Below, one piece after another: positions 1-10,550 of a stretch of 46,165 nucleotides of DNA. The stretch covers positions 2,116 through 48,280 of the forward strand of contig JAULBX010026419.1 in assembly GCA_032358255.1 (NCBI GenBank), in the 5' to 3' direction. The notes beneath the pieces were generated by a model that was not told the DNA's origin, did no database searches, and saw only the letters and a program-made list of their open reading frames with translations. The translations under genes were made by a program, and so were the position numbers. Positions within the stretch are counted from its first letter, which is position 1. Every line of letters starts with the position of its first letter. The DNA comes from Heterotrichella gracilis. Lineage: Eukaryota; Sar; Xanthophyceae; Tribonematales; Xanthonemataceae.

Positions 1-7
1 TGTAGGG

Positions 8-325
8 TTCACCCCTTTTCCACTCCAATGTTATACACCCCGGAATGGGCCAGTATTTTGGTCCAATTTCCTGCCAACTTACTGGCCCATTCCTGGGTGT
101 ATAACACTATAGCTGGACTAGGTGAGCGCGTTGCCCCTCAATAGATGCAAGCACTGAAAACGCACACGCTTTCTCGCTTGGACCCGCCCACACTTTGGTT
201 CTTCTTCTCTATCACGATAGCGGTCTTTGGCAGTGCTTTGCAAAGCCATGGCACACATTAGGAGATGAGCAGCAGGGTCTAGGGTGTAGGCTTCACCCCT
301 TTTCCACTCCAATGTTATACACCCC
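8..325. repeat. 34-bp direct repeat pair at the left edge
   Basis: Positions 8-41 and 292-325 carry the same 34 bases, running from ttcacccctt to tatacacccc. The left copy runs straight into the inverted repeat at 29-106. No coding exon is convincing around either copy. They are probably pieces of a dispersed repeat. Confidence 0.75.
29..106. repeat. 27-bp inverted repeat (stem-loop)
   Basis: The left arm at 29-55 and the right arm at 80-106 are reverse complements with one mismatch in 27, separated by a 24-base spacer. It could be a terminal or fold-back piece of a small mobile element. No transposase is visible nearby. Confidence 0.8.
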
Positions 326-1517
326 TGCAAGTGCGGTGTAGCCAGGTCGTTGAACCCCGTAGCAGAAGAAGGATCCTGGGGCCAAAGGGTGATGCATGTT
401 CTATCAGGTTTTGTTGCCCTGGGCTTGTTCAGTTCAGAAGCACCTTGAGAAGGGCTCGTAGACCGCGCGCATGCACACATGCTGCTTTTCCAGTGAAAAC
501 ATCCAGTCAGTGGGCAAGTACCAGCCCCAACCAGGGTGCACGGTAGCTCTGCAGCGGGTATCGCAATCTGCCGCTGGCTCACCACCCGACCTGGAAAAGC
601 CCCCACCTTCGCTGCCCAACCACCACAAACTGTTAGGGTTGAACCCAAGATGGTGTAGGGTTTAAGGTTTAGGGTTGCCGTCACACAAACCCTGCACATG
701 TACATGTGCCCTCCAAACCAGCAGCAGCCAAGCAGTTCCTGGCCAGGGGTTGGGTGCGATATGTTGGACAGTCTCAACCAACTGCACTGCCACGCCTGGC
801 GAGTCGTTGCCTTGTGCTTGTGTGGAGGTGGGAGCTCCGCACCCATGGACCTCCAATGAACCACCATGTGAGCAGCTGTGTAGCGCAGCTTTAAATTTTC
901 TGACCCCTGTGGGGGTTTTACAGCGGTGCCCTGGTGCGAGCCAGTGGCCCCTTAACTCCGCCTCTGTGCGTCCCCTTTCCTCCTTCCTTTCGTTCTTCAT
1001 TCTTACATAAGTTCTATCCAATCAGCACGCATTGTGGTGGCAGTGTCACACCGTGCAATATATTCTCCAAACAACTATAGAATCTAACCTCATCCCTTCA
1101 AAAATACGACACACTGTACACCCGTCCACCAGTGTCATTCTTGGCAGTGAACTAACTGAAAGACACGAGAAACAAGGGAAAATGCTCCATGTAGCAAACA
1201 CTTCTGGTGGTGCGATCAAATTGGATGGATAGCCAAGCGCATTGTCTACAATGTCATAAACTGACAGCCATTAAACTGGCTATGCGTAGGTGCTATGCCC
1301 TTGTCCCCCACACCATGTTCCACTGGTTGCTGCCCGGCCTGTCTGTGTTATTCAACATTGCTGCTTGTGGTGTGCCGCTGTATGGAGGGGCGTCTTGCTT
1401 CTTTCTTTCTTCTTCCTCTGCGGGCTGCGGCGGGCGGTTGGCCATGCTGAGCCCATGTAAGTAGCAACTGGCTGTACAATGTTGCCCCGGAACTGTATAG
1501 GCTGAGTGCCCACCCAA
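107..1517. other. Stretch without a recognisable gene
   Basis: Open frames exist on both strands but none shows a known domain, a coherent splice chain or a similar copy elsewhere in the window. A short telomere-like stretch lies near 658-675. The part nearest 1,517 is probably the 3' untranslated region of the minus-strand gene ending at 1,518, and a TGTAA motif (minus strand, 1,003-1,007) is a distant candidate polyadenylation signal. Confidence 0.5.
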
Positions 1518-4500
1518 TCAACTTGCGCACTGTCCCGAGAGGCAGGTGAGGTTGGTTGCCACCTGGATGACTGCGCTCAGCACCGCGTCGCCCTTCTCGT
1601 TCACGCAGCTGGTACCTTCGAGGCCGCTCACCTGCACCACACACACACACACAAAAACAAATTCAATGGGTGACAGTGTATTTTACACCACCACATGGCA
1701 TTTTCCATATTATATTTGCGTCATTGTTTTGTCGCAGCTGGTACTGTCAAGGCTCAGCCTTGGACGCAACCTGCAACACAACAATTGTTGTTTTAACATT
1801 GTTGCTGGCACCAGCTTATATACGCTCCCACACTTCTCTGATCACATGAATTATAAGGCCCCAGGCGCAAGCCCTCCCATCACAGATCGTGCATCTGCAC
1901 CCCCTGTGTGCCTTTCCACATACCCTTTGATGCCCCCACCCCCACCCCCACCACACCACACTCACCACATGCGACACCTCATTGTAAAATTGCCCCCTTT
2001 CCCCCCCCTCCTCACCTGATCGCACAGGTCCTCCTCCTGCACCGCCAGCGTGCCGTTCACCCTCCTAGCGCTGATGCGGTACTTGATCACCATGGTGGCC
2101 TTCACCTTGTTGTTGTCCTGGGGGTCCCGGAAGGGCTGCGCAGGAGGGGTACACGGTTTAGGATTTAGGGTTTAGGGTTTAGGGATTAGGGTTGTGCTGG
2201 GGACCCGGAAGGGCTGCACCGGACGGGGAGGGGGGTGAAGGAGGGGTTTCAGTCAGCTGAAGCATGGGTGGGCAAGGCTGGGCGTCAAACTCTGGCGCTT
2301 GATGCGCGCCGTAATGGCAGGCCTAGGCAACGGAAGGGGCCCTGCGAGTTTACTACAGAGCACTTGCAAAATATATATATTGCAGTGCTATATGTATGCT
2401 TAGTAGCATTGTATACAGTGCAAGGAATAGCTACAGCAGCAGGCCTATTTGTATAGGGGCAGGCGATGGGTGTGCATGGAACCGGGCCACATTTGGACAA
2501 GGAAATCCTGTGTGTGGCCAATGGATCCGCATTTGGCCAAGCCAGGTGTGGCATACATTACGCGGCCACGACTCACTCTCAGCATGAGCAATAGCTGGCA
2601 CCTTGATCACTGCTTAATTATGGCCCACAGTGGTTCAGGACGGCAGTGACTCACTGAGCAAGGCTCTTGAATTCAAAACATGTGTTTTCTCCCCCCGAAA
2701 CCGGCAATCCAATGATCTTGTAGGTTATCGTACCCCACCTTGAACACTGCGCAGTCCCCGTTCACCGACTCTATGACGTACTTCTGGTAGTTGATGAGGG
2801 GAAGGTCAGCAGTGACCTCCCCATTGGTCTTCTCAGTCCACTGCGTCCCTAGGTCTGTACAGCACAGGGTAGCATGAGAGGTAAGGGTCAAAGTTGCGCT
2901 TTGCAGGGTTTGGGTTTGGGCTCTAGGTTGGAGCCTAGGGTTGGTACCACTTTACTCTTGAGATCCCAGGCCTTTTGATATTATACTCATTGCCTTTGTT
3001 ACAACTACGCAAGGGAGTGCTTTTGGCAGTACCAAGCGCTAGAGTTCAATCTTTCCTTGCGACCGCATTGTGCATACACTATAGTCAAATTATGGGCGTA
3101 TTAGTCATTGCAATTTGTAACTGGTTGCGGTAGGCTAATCTCTGTGTTTTGCCATCTACTTCTGATACAACTGTAGCAAGGTGCGCAACTGCTGGTATTG
3201 TTCAGTTTGTGTTGAATGAATTTATGTTTTGTTTGGTCTCAGGGGTGGTCATGTGCACGCACTTGTGATGTCCACCACATACACCGCAGGCTTGAACCCA
3301 AATGTGCCGCAGATGCCGTTTGGCCCGGCAGGGGTGCTTTTCACAGAGTAGTCCAGAGTGGCCAGGCCCCCCTCCCACCGGCCCTGAATGTCCTGCAATA
3401 CCAAGGGCCCATTTAATGGAGGTCACGATCCACATAGTAGGTGCATGCACGAAGGATTTTGTGCAGGAGTGCTGGCAGGTGCATGAGAAACGACAGGATA
3501 CACTTGCATGGGTGCATGGTCCCCAAATGGAGCAGACTGTGCACTTGCATGCATGTGCTCTACTTGAGGACTCCATGCAAGTGCACAGTCTGTTCCTTGC
3601 AAGGACCATGCACCCATGCAGGTGGATCCTGTCGTATCTTATTCTATCTCATTCTATCCCCCACGCTGCACATGCCTGTGCACCCACTTCAAGCACGCTG
3701 CCAGCTGTTAACAACCTGTGCCATGTGGCGGCCATGTGGCAGTGCAGCACGCGCCACCCCAAAACCCTACACCCTGAATTCTAAACCCTAAACCCTAGAG
3801 CATACACCACATTGCCGCCGGTGTGCCGCACGCCTATGCAGCACATGGCCCATGCAAAATGCCCTGGCATATACCTTGTGCACGTACATCGTGCATGCAC
3901 CTGCGCCGCACCCTATGCCCCATGTACGTGCCCTCACTTCAGACAGTTCTCCACCTGAGCCAAGGACCCACCCTAAACCCTAAATCCTAAACCCTACCCC
4001 CCATGCCACCTGCCCCAAGGACCCCACCTGTTACTACTGCAGTGCCCACGTGACTGTGCGACACGCACCACCCTAAACCCTAAACCCTGATACCCTACAC
4101 CATGTGCCAAAACGCTTGTGCTGCTGCATAACATGGCACATCAGGGTACGATGGGGATGATATATGCATGCGTCTCTGTCTAAAGGTGTACCTGCAGGCT
4201 GTTTTAGGGTTTCGAATTGAGGGTTTAGGAACTGACCACCCAGCGGCCCATCCCACCACCCGCAAACCTTATGTTACTGCACCCCTGGTTTAGACATGCA
4301 ACACAGGCCCATGCCCCACGCATATGGGGATTCAAATGATATCACAGACATATCCCTCAAGCAACACAGGCACATGCCTCACACGTGGATGTATCACCCG
4401 TATCCCGTATCACAGACACTCTCCTGTCTTAAAACATACTGATTAGTTCCTTATCCTGTCAGTGATCCACGCATGTGAATTCAATCAATTACTTCATGTT

Positions 4501-4834
4501 CTGTACCACGCATGTGAACTTAATCAACTACTTTATGTCCTGACCTACGCATGCAAACCCCCTTCCCCCCGCATATATATGTGGCACATACCTGCAGGCT
4601 GTTGACCGCCTGTGCCAGGTGGCGCCCAGCCGCCACTCCCACAAAGGGGGAGAAGGCCACGCACATTGCAAGGAGCAGGGGGAGCAGGGGAGGGGATGTG
4701 CGAGGGGTGCAAACCCGCTGCAGGGGTGCTGCGTGGGTCAGGGGGGGCGCCATGGGGTTGGCTGAGCGTCCTGGGCACGTGGGGCGATGGGTGGGGGCCT
4801 GTGCGCAGAAAATGGAATTCAGGGTGGAATTCAT
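1518..4834 (-). CDS. Unrecognised five-exon protein with hydrophobic N-terminus
   Basis: I do not recognise the family. Five exons join with consistent phases: about 4,834-4,592, 3,392-3,263, 2,848-2,739, 2,135-2,016 and 1,631-1,518, with stop TGA at 1,518-1,520. The first exon ends in a leucine-rich segment (LLPLLLAMCVAFSPFVGVAAG) that looks like a signal peptide or membrane anchor. Later exons include GRWEGGLATLDYSVK, YVIESVNGDCAVFK and, at the end, CLSGQCAS. They are rich in beta-type residues and contain several cysteines, which would suit a secreted or lumenal domain; that is inference. The ATG at 4,834 is uncertain, because an acceptor-like site occurs inside the first exon and ATG at about 4,669 would also work. 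The large second intron holds a 60-bp hairpin and decayed copies of the first exon's 3' edge. Confidence 0.6.
2156..2193. repeat. Interstitial telomere-like repeat
   Basis: About five imperfect copies of the plant-type TTTAGGG unit lie in the intron just upstream (minus-strand sense) of the 2,135-2,016 exon. They start within about 20 bases of its acceptor. Confidence 0.85.
3492..3633. repeat. 60-bp imperfect inverted repeat (long hairpin) inside an intron
   Basis: Arms at 3,492-3,551 and 3,574-3,633 are reverse complements at about 52 of 60 positions, with a 22-base loop. The mismatches cluster mainly in one internal patch, with two more near the base of the stem. The hairpin lies in the intron between the first two exons of the unrecognised gene at 1,518-4,834. 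A long intronic stem of this type resembles small-RNA precursors or a fold-back transposable element. Which one cannot be decided from sequence. Confidence 0.8.
3762..4228. repeat. Cluster of interstitial CCCTAAA blocks with exon-edge debris
   Basis: CCCTAAA-type blocks occur at about 3,762-3,797, 3,971-3,997, 4,071-4,090 and, in the opposite orientation, 4,203-4,228. Between them lie fragments resembling the 3' edge of the 4,834-4,592 exon. One is at about 3,690-3,735, just left of the cluster. Another is a 14-base piece at about 4,191-4,204 that breaks off directly into the telomere-like motif. Confidence 0.7.
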
Positions 4835-5815
4835 CGTGGGATGTGGCTTGCTGCATGGGGAGTTTCCTGTAGGGTTTAGGGTTTAGAATAATTCCAATTA
4901 TTGGGCGTCTGGAGTGCGTGCCACAACTGCCCAGGGAACTGGCGCGCATGCACTGGAAGCTGTCTGGTTGGGAGGTGCGCTGTATGCCTGCCCCAAGGGG
5001 AGTATTGGTGGTAAGGTATCACATGTGGCAAACACTTCCCTCAGGACCTGGCTGGTGAACTGACAATACTGCACACATGTGCAAGTATGCCTGCAAACAC
5101 CGCCCAGTGGCATAGGTACTCTTGCAAGCACTGACAGTGGTGCCCGCCTGTGCATCATGCTTTGGGGTCTACACAGCACGTCTGCAGTTGAACTGCAACC
5201 TCAGACACACACCAACAACGTCACCTGGGCGTTGCCAGTATGGACAGGGAAACAGGGCAAGGGCACCAGTGCGCTGTGACCTTGGGGATAGCACCCTGGC
5301 AGCCTTCAATCTGTAAGCTTGCTAGGTTTGCCCAAAGCTGTAGCAATTCACTTGGCAGTAGTGGTGCTTGTGTCACACGGTTTGGACAAGCTTCCAGTTA
5401 ACAGTGAAACACACCGTACTACAAGCAGATACACTTACAATATCGTACCACAGGACGCAGTGTTGGGGTGGTACTTGCGCTTGCACCCGAGGTGGAAGGA
5501 CTGGTGATTATAACACTGTCAGTTGCGAACTCGATTAAGATGGGGTTGCTGCCAACTGCAGCGGCTGGTAAAGTGTGGCACGCTTGGTTCGTGGGTAGGA
5601 GGCTACACACAAAGTCCTCGACTTCCAAACCTTTAATTACTGGCGCAGCGGGTGGGTGGTGGTGGGGCGATCAAACCTCCATGCAGCATAGGATCCCCAG
5701 CGTTGCTCCTCCTATTAGCTCCTCCTATTAGCAAGGGCAAGCTCAGCTCACAGCTATGCAATGGATTGCGGCGCATGCTAACAGTGCTCAAACGTAGCAC
5801 CCAGGTGAATTGGCG

Positions 5816-5839
5816 GCCTAGGTTGCGCGCAACCTAGGC
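5816..5839. repeat. 24-bp perfect palindrome
   Basis: The sequence gcctaggttgcg followed by its exact reverse complement has no spacer. It lies in intergenic DNA, about 1.0 kb upstream of the proposed start at 4,834 of the first unknown gene. It could be a binding site for a dimeric factor or chance; nothing around it decides. Confidence 0.85.
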
Positions 5840-6216
5840 AGAAATTCTCGGTTGAGACAAAACCCCAACTGGCAAGGGTTCTAGGGTGTTGTGCAGATGC
5901 ATGCACCATGTGGCGTACCATGTGGCGCAATCGATCACATCCATCGTCCATGTGATGCCACGAGTCAGCCGTATGTGCATGCCACGGTGGCTTTGGATCC
6001 ACAGAGTGTGGACGTTGTGAATCCCGGATCTCAGGGATGACCCAAACTTTGGGCCCAAAGTGATCAACCGGTGATCAACATGGCCCCCAGTGCTTGTGTG
6101 TGCTCTGTCCATGTCATGGAGTCCATGGGGTCGAGGTTGCTCTAAACATGCATCTTATGAGTTGAGCTCGTGCTAAATGCTCGAGTCAAAATTTGATGCC
6201 GTTTGAAAGTAACAGT

Positions 6217-6353
6217 TGGGCCACCAGCGGTGGTTGTGGCTATGTTGGGTAGATATAGCTGGCAAATCTGCAAATTGAATTGGAGGGCCTCCAATGTGGT
6301 TGTGCATGCATGTAGTTGCCTCCAAGGTGGCCAATGGCGGTGCCTTGACATTG
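6217..6353. repeat. Duplicated block, copy A
   Basis: This segment shares long identical runs with 9,737-9,850, including ccaccagcggtggttgtggc and gttgtgcatgcatgtagttg. Weaker similarity continues rightwards through about 6,810-7,100 to match 9,970-10,320. The block therefore covers the 3' end and flank of the gene at 6,930-8,281. Confidence 0.75.
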
Positions 6354-6929
6354 TTGATTAAGGTGTGTATATACAATCATGTTAGACACCATAAATTGTT
6401 ACAGACTGTAAGTTACAAGGACCTGGCCACATTGTGGTAAAATTGGTGCATGAAGCATGAACTTCATGGACTTGGAAAGGCGCGCGAAAGGCGCTGCCGC
6501 ACGCTGCGCAGAAAGCGTCTCATTGTTATGTAATATCACCCTTGCCACAACTCACATTGTCAATTGAACAGAAAACGCTGCCAATAAGTGCCCCAGGGCC
6601 AAACTCATGATGCGCAAACTCGTGATCACCCTGACAATCAATCACCTTGACCCACTGTTTCTGGACCAGGTCTTTCAAACTTGCACACTGCAAGGAACAA
6701 CGTTGCTCGGAAACGTTACACAGGCGCCACACAGCAGGATTTGAGGGCGAGCTGACCAATGTGCCGAATCTTCAACATGGTGCGTCATGTTGCCAGCCAC
6801 TTGCCAGCATTTTGATGGTCACACAAACATTTGTATGACAATCAAACAGCTGGCAAGGAATCGGCAACAAGACGCACAACGTTAAAGGGGGCAGCACATG
6901 GGCAGCACATGGCGATAGGATCAGCTGTC

Positions 6930-8281
6930 TCATTTCCTGCGGAAATACAGTGCCTGGTCGCCCAAACCCTTCAAGAACCACAAGATATCTTCGCTGCCAC
7001 CACCAAAGTCGATGACCACCCAGCTGTCCTCTTTGGCCTCATCCTTGTCCATGAACTCCACAGTGTCAGACCCCTTCAGGCCAAACTTTTCAGCACATGT
7101 CTTGGCAAGCGCTTGCACAGTGATGCTGCCCTCCACATCCACCTATGACCTCGCATTTAACTTCACCGCTGAAGTGACATTGCCAACCTCCTTCACCTGA
7201 ACACACAGCACAACCACCTGGAGTTCTAGTGCCAACCAAAACCTTAGGGTAATATCAACCAAAAAGCAGGAAGACAACTTGAAAGCAAATAATTGATGGT
7301 AACACTGGCAACTTCATGGTGACATGAAACCAGAACAACAAACCTCCAGTCACCTCACCTTGAACGCAAACCTTGCGCTTTCCAGGCGCTGCTGCACAGC
7401 TTTCCTCTCCTCCTCTTCCCTGGCAGCCTTCTCGTCCTCAGCTGCTTGGGCCACTTTGCGCACCTCCATCTCCCTGGTGGCGCGCAACTCCAGCTCCTCC
7501 AGGTACACATACATGCGCAGCTTCCTCTCCCCCAGCTCCTTATCAGCACGCAGGTTGTCCTTCACCGCCACTGTGTGCTTCCAGACGCCGAAGATTCCAG
7601 CGGCGGAGTACACCGCGGCAGCAGCGTTGGCGATGACCTGCAAGCACATACGTGGGTGCTAGCTGCATTGCATTTTTTTTCTGGTTACAGAGCCACTAGC
7701 TTACAGGATGACTTCAAGGAGTTGCAGCGGTGCGGGGCACTCACCTTGACCCACGGGTCCCCAACGGTGTCCACGATTGCCAAGAAGGCCAGCAGCAGGC
7801 CTGGTTCAACGAGAGCATCCAGCCAAGCCGAGCAGCGCATGCCCTTCTGCAACAAAAGCGAAATATGAGCAAAACGACAGCGGGCGAAACGTGCAAGGCT
7901 GCAGTTACAGCAACCACTCACCGCTGCCTGGGTTGCCACCACAGCTGTGCCGCTAGGCTTTATGACAAGGCCCCATGGCCGCGCCCTTTGTGGTGCCAAG
8001 CCGAAGCCAAAGCCTGCCCCGCACGGGGCCCTGTGTCCCGTTGCCAACCCATACCCAGCAAGCTGCAGTTGGCGCCCACTGCAAGACAGGGAGCAGCAGG
8101 TCAGGACACCAGGCAACCAAGGCAGAATTCCAGCCTGCCACACCTGTTGTAGCCCTGTGTGAGCCAGTTGGAAGGCAGGTATGGCAGTAGCTCGTTTACT
8201 ACAGTCTACAGACTTCTGACAGAGCAACACTTGCAAACTACAACTGGGAAACAGGTGGCCCGCCATACCTGGCTGACGCAT
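6930..8281 (-). CDS. Unrecognised protein with hydrophobic segments and a long charged helix
   Basis: I do not recognise the family. Exons join in phase 0: an exon ending near 7,918 (GLVIKPSGTAVVATQAA), about 7,852-7,745 (WLDALVEPGLLLAFLAIVD), about 7,637-7,362, and about 7,144-6,930 with stop TGA at 6,930-6,932. The third exon starts with an alanine-rich segment (VIANAAAAVYSAAGIFG), then runs into a highly charged stretch of about 60 residues that should form a long helix or coiled coil. The last exon contains the signature GSEDILWFLKGLGDQALYF. The first exon could begin at ATG 8,281, but its start is not well supported. Its Arg/Ala-rich sequence could be an organelle transit peptide (inference). 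The last exon has two degenerate copies at 10,060-10,320. Confidence 0.55.
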
Positions 8282-9736
8282 TGCCTGCGGCCCTACTGGA
8301 GAGCGGCTTCGCTTGCTTTACTGTGCGACGGGCAGCCTGACCGCTGACCACACAGACAGAGAGCCTGTGCACACACGCCATTGAAGCCATCTCTAGGTGT
8401 AAAACGGTGCTGCACCCTGCACACACTCGTGGGGACATATGCCAGGAAACGTAGTGACTGTTCAGAACGGCTGGTAAGTCTTGCAGCGCTTGTGTATCTG
8501 GCAAGGTCAGAAACTACGCTGAAGAAGGCTCTTCTGACTTTGAAGGGATAAACAAGCGCTACAAGACACACCAGCCGGTTTGAACAGCCATATGCATGCA
8601 TGCATCTGTCCCTAAACCTGGTAGGAAGTGCTGGGCTATCAGATACGACAGCAACCGGGGTGGCTCAGTAGTCCTATGCCAACTTCTCAAGTTTTCGTGA
8701 GCAAACGTTTCCGTAGGCGTCTAACAGGGCGCATCTGTGGCCCCTCGGTTGCAAAAGTTGCCCCAGAAAAGTATGAAAGTGAACGGGGATTGCAAACTGC
8801 ACATGCGTGCATGCATGTGACCCACTTAAAACCTCGAGCCAAACCGGGTTCAAGGGCAGCGTCAGCGAGCCCCGTCACCTCAAAGACGTCCTCCCGAAAG
8901 CGTTTCAAGTGATGCCGGGCTGCTTAGTCCCACGTCGGTTCTGTACTCCCAGGGAGCGAGTTGCACAAGGTGGCCAGGTGGACCCCACACCTCCATGGAC
9001 AAAACGAGGCGTCCGTCGGGGTCCCTGAATCACTGAACCAAAGTTGGGTGCAGGTCCGTCGAGTACACCAGGAAAGCGTCCCTTCATCAGGTGGTGCAAT
9101 GGCTTGGCCAGCATGCAAACATGCACCAGTCGACCTCACATGCTGGAGTTGGCCTCAGGGTTGTGCCAAGGGTTGTGCTCAGGGTTGTGCTCAACGTCTG
9201 TGTGCTGTAATAACAGTTGCTTGGTGTGTCTGTGGAGAGATGGAGGAACGGCCAAGGGCTGTTGCAGTATCCTTTGTTGTATGTGCAGGCGTTGGGTGCC
9301 GTCAGGGGGGCAACCACAGTCTAGGGTTCGGGGTTCACGCTTGCTCACTGGTAGAATTCGCTAGTAGCAACAGCGTTGGGTTCATACAGGGGTCTTGGCT
9401 TGCGTGCAAACGGTTGAGTTGACACAGACACAGCTGGACGGTATTTTGAACCGGCCTTGCAAGTAGGTGCCTTACCTAAGGCTGAGCGCTGCAGTGCACA
9501 GGAGCTCTGACCTTGCTTAGGGTTTCCAGGCGCCTTGCAGGAGGTGTACACTCGTGGCTGTTTTCCAGGAATTTTGTGCAAGGGTGTGACAAGGGCTGCA
9601 AATATCATATGGCTGCACTCAGTGCAAGTTGCTGAGTGGCTGCCACTTGCCGCTGAGCCGCTGTGGCAGTGCTCCTAGTGTGTCTTGCTGTGTCTGATGA
9701 ACCGTGACCACGAGCGCGCCTGCAGGGACGCTGCAG
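8282..9736. other. Stretch without a recognisable gene
   Basis: No exon chain or known domain is visible on either strand. A short tandem run of gggttgtg(c) units lies near 9,163-9,196. Upstream sequence of the gene at 6,930-8,281, including its promoter and any missed first exon, must lie in the left part. Confidence 0.4.
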
Positions 9737-9850
9737 TTGACCACCAGCGGTGGTTGTGGCTATGCTCGGGTCTGGCCAGCGAACCTCCAAAGGCCACTGT
9801 AGTTGTGCATGCATGTAGTTGCCATGGCAAACGGCGGTGCCTTGCCATCC
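9737..9850. repeat. Duplicated block, copy B
   Basis: This is the counterpart of 6,217-6,353 in the same orientation, about 3.5 kb away, with small internal deletions relative to copy A. Similarity resumes near 9,970 (the ctgttggcaag region) and runs into the pseudo-exon copies at 10,060-10,320. Confidence 0.75.
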
Positions 9851-10059
9851 TGGACCTCAAAGTAGTAAACAAAGTAGTTGGTACACACTTTACAACCGCT
9901 GCCAACCAGTGGGCCAAAAATGCCCTGACAAACCAGGACTTTCCGGTTCCCAAAAAGTTGCACAATGCAGGACCTGTCACAATAAAACTGTTGGCAAGTG
10001 AGTCTGACTCAGTCTGGTAACATCACACAATGTTGAGGTTTGAGCAGCACCCAGCAATA

Positions 10060-10320
10060 AGACCTGCTGTCTCGCATCCTGCGGAACAGCACTTGCTTCT
10101 CCCCAAACCCCTGAGGCACCACACCACGACGCACAATGCAGTTTAGGCGGCATCTGTTGGCTTTACCCTGCGGAAATGCAGCTGCGTCTGCCCCAAACCC
10201 CTGAGGAACCACAGGATGTCCTCGCTGCCAAAACTGACCTCCGCCCATCCGCCCTCCTTGGCCACGTCCTTGACCACAAACTCCACCAGTTCAAAGATAT
10301 TTGAACTGGTCAGCAAGTGG
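10060..10320 (-). pseudogene. Two degenerate copies of the last exon of the 6,930-8,281 gene
   Basis: On the minus strand, 10,320-10,150 encodes LVEFVVKDVAKEGGW and SEDILWFLRGLGQTQLHF. These match VEFMDKDEAKEDSW and SEDILWFLKGLGDQALYF of the gene at 6,930-8,281. A second, shorter copy at about 10,120-10,060 repeats the final GFGEKQVLFRR-like end. No upstream exons of that gene are present, so these look like pseudo-exons left by duplication, just 3' of the ZDS gene. A functional short paralogue with unseen exons is possible but less likely. Confidence 0.65.
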
Positions 10321-10550
10321 GCAGCCTTGACCCCACTGCGTAGATGTGAATTTGCCGTAGGCTTGTGTGTAGTATTTGTTTGGATCAAATTCTTGCCAAA
10401 ATCCAGTAAATAAAGAAGGAATCCCAACTGCTGGGTTGTTATTATGTTCTGGCACTTTGCGTGCGAGCCCTTCAATGCGCTTTTACCCGGAACCCCAACC
10501 TATATCACTGCCCCCCAACCTCCCCCACCCCCTGGATTCCCCCCTCCCCT

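Larger units (their letters stand above)
4835..6929. other. Intergenic stretch between two minus-strand genes
   Basis: No convincing coding exon. It holds a telomere-like patch at about 4,870-4,886 and a tandem 13-base duplication (gctcctcctatta) around 5,705-5,731. It also holds the 24-bp palindrome at 5,816-5,839 and one member of the duplicated block (about 6,217-6,353). The part just below 6,930 is probably the 3' untranslated region of the next gene. Confidence 0.5.

Noticed and set aside
118-867. Minus-strand open frame of about 250 codons at the left edge.
   Set aside because: No family resemblance, it overlaps repeats, and no splice chain supports it.
7144-7200. Extra exon using the acceptor near 7,200 (VKEVGNVTSAVKL).
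   Set aside because: It reaches a TAG before the conserved last exon; the acceptor at 7,145 gives a continuous frame.
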